Of a DNA stretch of 6,279 nt, positions 5,776-6,279 are shown one piece after another. How positions within the stretch are numbered: position 1 is the stretch's first letter; every line of letters begins with the position of its first letter. Source of the DNA: Actinomycetota bacterium. GTDB lineage: Bacteria > Actinomycetota > Humimicrobiia > Humimicrobiales > Humimicrobiaceae. A program made the translations under genes and the position numbers. The stretch is taken from positions 1-6,279 of the forward strand of contig JAQVJB010000031.1 in assembly GCA_028695395.1 (NCBI GenBank), written 5' to 3'. The notes beneath the pieces are model-generated. The model was given only the letters and a program-made list of their open reading frames with translations, had not been told where the DNA came from and searched no databases.

Positions 5776-6279
5776 CCACTTTTTTAAGCCTTCGAGTCCA
5801 TAAGTATTTATGACATCACTTTTTTCGATGCCCGCTTTCCTTGCTATATCAACTCCCAGCCTTACCATGAAGAGATTGTTCTCTCTGTGGGAATCTGTAT
5901 TTATCGCAAAAAGCGAACCGGCTTTTTTTGCCTTTATAGCATTTTCCTCATTAAGGTCGAGCCTTAAATAATATGAATTTATCTCAAGAGCTTTGCCGTT
6001 TTTGACTGCAGTCTTAATGACTTCATCAATATCCATAAAATAAGGAGCTCTGCTTCCGAAAACCGTTCCTGTAGGATGGGCAAGGACATCTATATGCTTA
6101 TTGCTGAGCGCTTTAACAAATCTTGACGTATTTGTTGCTGAGTCAAATTTAAATCCCCGGTGGATTGAAGCAAGCGCTATATCAAAATCAGCAATTACTT
6201 CAGAAGGATAATCAAGATTTCCTTCTTCATCGATATCTATTTCAGCCCCCATGAGGAACCTGAATTTCTTATTCTGGCT
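5761..6279 (-). CDS. C-terminal PHP domain of a PolX-like protein, 5' end outside the window
   Basis: The frame stays open to the window edge: nine codons precede the ATG at 6252 and read SQNKKFRFL into MGAEIDI. The ATG is therefore internal, and 172 residues are visible. Counted from that Met, PHP metal-binding motifs are GAEIDI (E4), ASIHRGF (H31), LAHPTG (H59) and NTDSH (D120, H122). The stretches HPTG...GSRAPYFMD, ALEINS..LRLDL and the final VINTYGLEGL closely follow the C-terminal half of the PHP domain in bacterial PolX, where it supplies Mn-dependent 3'-5' exonuclease and phosphatase activities next to a family X polymerase. The polymerase part would lie to the right of the window. A stand-alone PHP phosphoesterase is the alternative. 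It ends in a basic tail (KKWKKKR) 13 bp from the convergent radical SAM gene. Confidence 0.88.
   Translation of the reverse strand, partial: SQNKKFRFLMGAEIDIDEEGNLDYPSEVIADFDIALASIHRGFKFDSATNTSRFVKALSNKHIDVLAHPTGTVFGSRAPYFMDIDEVIKTAVKNGKALEINSYYLRLDLNEENAIKAKKAGSLFAINTDSHRENNLFMVRLGVDIARKAGIEKSDVINTYGLEGLKKWKKKR

Overview
The window comes from an AT-rich bacterial chromosome. It holds five protein genes, four of them complete, plus part of one tRNA gene. The gene set (a membrane c-di-GMP enzyme, a PflX-type radical SAM protein with oxygen-sensitive cluster motifs, a PolX-type PHP domain and RadC) suggests an anaerobe of clostridial or other low-GC type. The lineage cannot be fixed from sequence alone. 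Only one complete gene has a clear Shine-Dalgarno sequence; the other four lack one. That would fit a lineage in which leaderless or SD-independent translation is common.

Layout. Positions 1-49 (minus) are the 5' half of a CAU-anticodon tRNA with its own promoter. An UlaG/COG2220-type metallo-beta-lactamase-fold hydrolase diverges from it at 195-854 (plus). The 855-1108 gap between this gene and convergent radC carries a decayed 23-bp tandem repeat. radC (minus) ends at 1109. A 0.2-kb AT-rich spacer with small direct repeats follows. Then comes a 700-residue CHASE4-like/HAMP/GGDEF/HD-GYP sensor (2051-4153, minus), which starts with GTG.

A very AT-rich 296-bp divergent intergenic region (4154-4449) separates the sensor from a two-gene plus-strand operon. 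The operon encodes a small XRE-type regulator (4450-4794) and, overlapping it by one base (TAATG), a COG1313/PflX-like radical SAM protein (4794-5747). An 18-bp inverted repeat, nested inside a second imperfect one, lies about 90 bp before the regulator and overlaps a candidate -35 box. It is the best candidate operator. A PolX-like PHP domain gene (minus) ends 13 bp after the radical SAM gene and runs off the right edge.

How the parts relate. radC and the PolX-like gene belong to DNA-maintenance families. The GGDEF/HD-GYP protein should tune c-di-GMP in response to an extracellular signal. The XRE/radical SAM pair looks like a self-regulated unit of unknown substrate and is the most interesting item here. 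I see no mobile element, CRISPR array, rRNA or clear pseudogene.
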